Notes under the pieces: model-generated | Database searches by the model: none | What the model saw: only the letters and a program-made list of their open reading frames with translations | Told to the model about the DNA's origin: nothing | Part shown: positions 53,128-54,003 of the stretch, in pieces | How the letters are laid out: each line of letters begins with the position of its first letter | How positions within the stretch are numbered: the stretch's first letter is position 1 | Translations under genes and position numbers: made by a program | Origin: Algoriphagus alkaliphilus | GTDB lineage: Bacteria > Bacteroidota > Bacteroidia > Cytophagales > Cyclobacteriaceae | DNA: 54,003 nt | NCBI RefSeq assembly: GCF_900103735.1 | Contig: NZ_FMXE01000034.1 | Coordinates: forward strand, 1-54,003 | Direction: 5' to 3'

Positions 53128-53470
53128 GTGGGAATGATTGCCGAAGAATTTCTCCTTCCCAAGAAACTACCTATGGATCGAACTGAAACAGTCTTTTGCC
53201 CGGTGTGTGACAGTGTCGATCATCAGCATTTCACCTCCACCAATGCCCTGATGCATGCGGCCAATGCGGAGCACTATGGATTCCACAAGTGCTCGGCCTG
53301 CGAGTCGGTGTTTTTGACCAATGGCATCAGGTAAAATGAATTAGCCGTCTATTATACCCGGGATTACCTACCCTACAAAGGGTCAGCGGCATGAGGCAGA
53401 TACAGTTCCTATGTGGCAGGAAATCAACGAAAATTGGATCGGAAGCGCGTGCAGGTGGTAGCAGGGATGA
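53128..53470 (+). pseudogene. Class I SAM methyltransferase relic with two in-frame stop codons
   Basis: In one frame the sequence reads a Cys4-type zinc finger (FCPVCDSVDHQHF and FHKCSACESVFLTNGIR), then TAA (53332-53334), then NELAVYYTRDYLPYKGSAA, then TGA (53392-53394), then GRYSSYVAGNQRKLDRKRVQ. This order is the N-terminal part of a known methyltransferase group, with stops where Gln and Trp are expected. After about 53470 the similarity ends before any SAM-binding GxGxG motif, so the gene is also truncated. The relic lies beside a group II intron end. Confidence 0.6.
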
Positions 53471-53704
53471 CCAAGGACAAAAAGGGTTTTTTCAATGGGT
53501 TTGCAGTTGATCGTCGTTCAAAAGAAGTAAAAACTTGCCATCCCCGTTTGAGCGATGCTTAGCTGTTTTTGGGAACTGAAGCTCGAAGGCTTCGGCTGTC
53601 AATTGCCTTCGGTGCGTGAATTAACACCGCAGCCCTACCCTCCTCGGACAAGAAGTTCGATTCCGGATGAACAGAACCCTTAAACATTCTTTTTAGAGTC
53701 GAGT
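53471..53704. other. Spacer between methyltransferase relic and intron
   Basis: No gene was seen. It contains short inverted pieces such as GAAGGCTTCGGCTGTC/CCTTCGG near 53590 and a GTTCGATTCC that is not part of a tRNA. Confidence 0.4.
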
Positions 53705-53760
53705 AGGTAAGGGGAATTTCACCCCAAACCTCTCACAGCACCATGCGTGATAGTCTCTCC
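53705..53760 (-). mobile_element. 3' end of a group II intron (domains V-VI, partial)
   Basis: On the reverse strand, ACTATCACGCATGGTGCTGT and GAGAGGTTTGGGGTGAAATT followed by CCCCTTACCTACTCGAC are the 3' arm of domain V, domain VI hairpin and 3' splice junction of a Bacteroidota-type group II intron. The 5' arm of domain V, which should pair with the TATCACGCATGGTGC stretch, is not found between here and the maturase stop. Confidence 0.7.
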
Positions 53761-53791
53761 GCCGCGGCGGACGCTTCCAAAGTCAGGTCCC

Positions 53792-54003
53792 CTACTTTTT
53801 ACCAAGAGTTGGTGGTACAAGTTGCCAATGTGCGAATAGATTTGGCTTTCCCCGGTAAACTGTTACCAGCCACCTGATAGCCTTTCTTTTACCCATTCTC
53901 CGTTTCTGAGCCATCTTCCATTCTATCAATTTTCTGTTCAGCCAATACCACAATCCTATCGTAGTCCATTTATGGAACTTGCAGTAATAATTGATCCAGC
54001 CCT
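53792..54003 (-). CDS. ltrA: Group II intron reverse transcriptase/maturase, C-terminal end (runs off the window)
   Basis: The reverse-strand frame is open from the window edge to a TAG at 53792-53794. The 70 visible residues read GWINYYCKFHKWTTIGLWYW, then RKAIRWLVTVYRGKPNLFAHW and a short tail PPTLGKK. GWINYY and the final LFAHW are the conserved end of the group II intron maturase (GIIM) domain, so this is the intron-encoded protein. Reverse transcriptase motifs lie outside the window. The stop is 40-50 nt before the domain V/VI sequence, the normal layout for these introns. Confidence 0.88.
   Translation of the reverse strand, partial: GWINYYCKFHKWTTIGLWYWLNRKLIEWKMAQKRRMGKRKAIRWLVTVYRGKPNLFAHWQLVPPTLGKK

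Noticed and set aside
53652..53672. GTTCGATTCC resembling a tRNA T-loop
   Set aside because: The flanks do not form a T stem and no acceptor, D or anticodon arm is found around it.

Overview
The window looks like a chromosomal stretch of a Bacteroidota bacterium, most likely a marine or freshwater Cytophagales (Cyclobacteriaceae/Algoriphagus-like) organism. The reasons are the lipoprotein form of TamA (TamL) next to a 1,670-residue TamB, DUF1593 and PQQ-sugar-dehydrogenase proteins, the DUF2975/small-HTH pair, AAA ATPases of the DUF4143 type, near absence of Shine-Dalgarno sequences, and long AT-rich intergenic spacers filled with short degenerate repeats. The genus is inference. I recognised no rRNA, tRNA or CRISPR array.

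Layout. 1-6.8 kb: the end of a PQQ-type sugar dehydrogenase, a DUF1593 gene broken by one in-frame amber codon, a reverse-strand AAA ATPase with a palindromic upstream region, a DUF2975/HTH pair, a YdeI-type protein, a HopJ-like protein and a maleylpyruvate-isomerase-like protein. 6.8-14.1 kb: the tamL-tamB outer-membrane assembly operon (reverse). 14.8-19.9 kb: a GT4 glycosyltransferase, an M19 dipeptidase coupled to a VIT1/CCC1 transporter, a GNAT acetyltransferase and a Tat-exported phosphoesterase. 20.3-23.9 kb: a deoxy-sugar (probably L-fucose/L-rhamnose type) catabolic cluster of aldo/keto reductase, zinc dehydrogenase, TIM-barrel isomerase and mutarotase. 24.6-25.5 kb: a small coiled-coil lipoprotein and a zinc-ribbon protein, separated by three copies of a structured repeat. 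26.2-35.0 kb: one giant 2,900-residue cyclic beta-1,2-glucan synthase-like enzyme.

35.5-48.9 kb is an accessory, defence-type island. It holds a type I restriction-modification operon in the order hsdM, DUF1016 PDDEXK nuclease, hsdS, REP-associated transposase, hsdR, metallopeptidase, with overlapping or closely spaced reading frames throughout. Next comes the relic of a second hsdM, then a membrane protein whose 3' part is duplicated 3.1 kb downstream. Between the two copies lies a compact three-gene operon: calcineurin-like phosphoesterase, DUF3800 protein, and a small protein resembling the PBECR/ColE5-type RNases. This trio is my best candidate for an undescribed defence or toxin-type system. 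It is followed by an unexplained array with exact 21-nt and 12-nt periodicity and by another copy of the structured repeat.

48.9-54.0 kb: an LctP-type lactate permease, a Na/Pi cotransporter with a PhoU-like tail, a protein of unknown function, a methyltransferase relic with two in-frame stops, and the 3' end of a group II intron with its maturase C-terminus on the reverse strand. Relics of group II intron ends, nonsense-broken genes and REP-like palindromes show a genome shaped by mobile elements.
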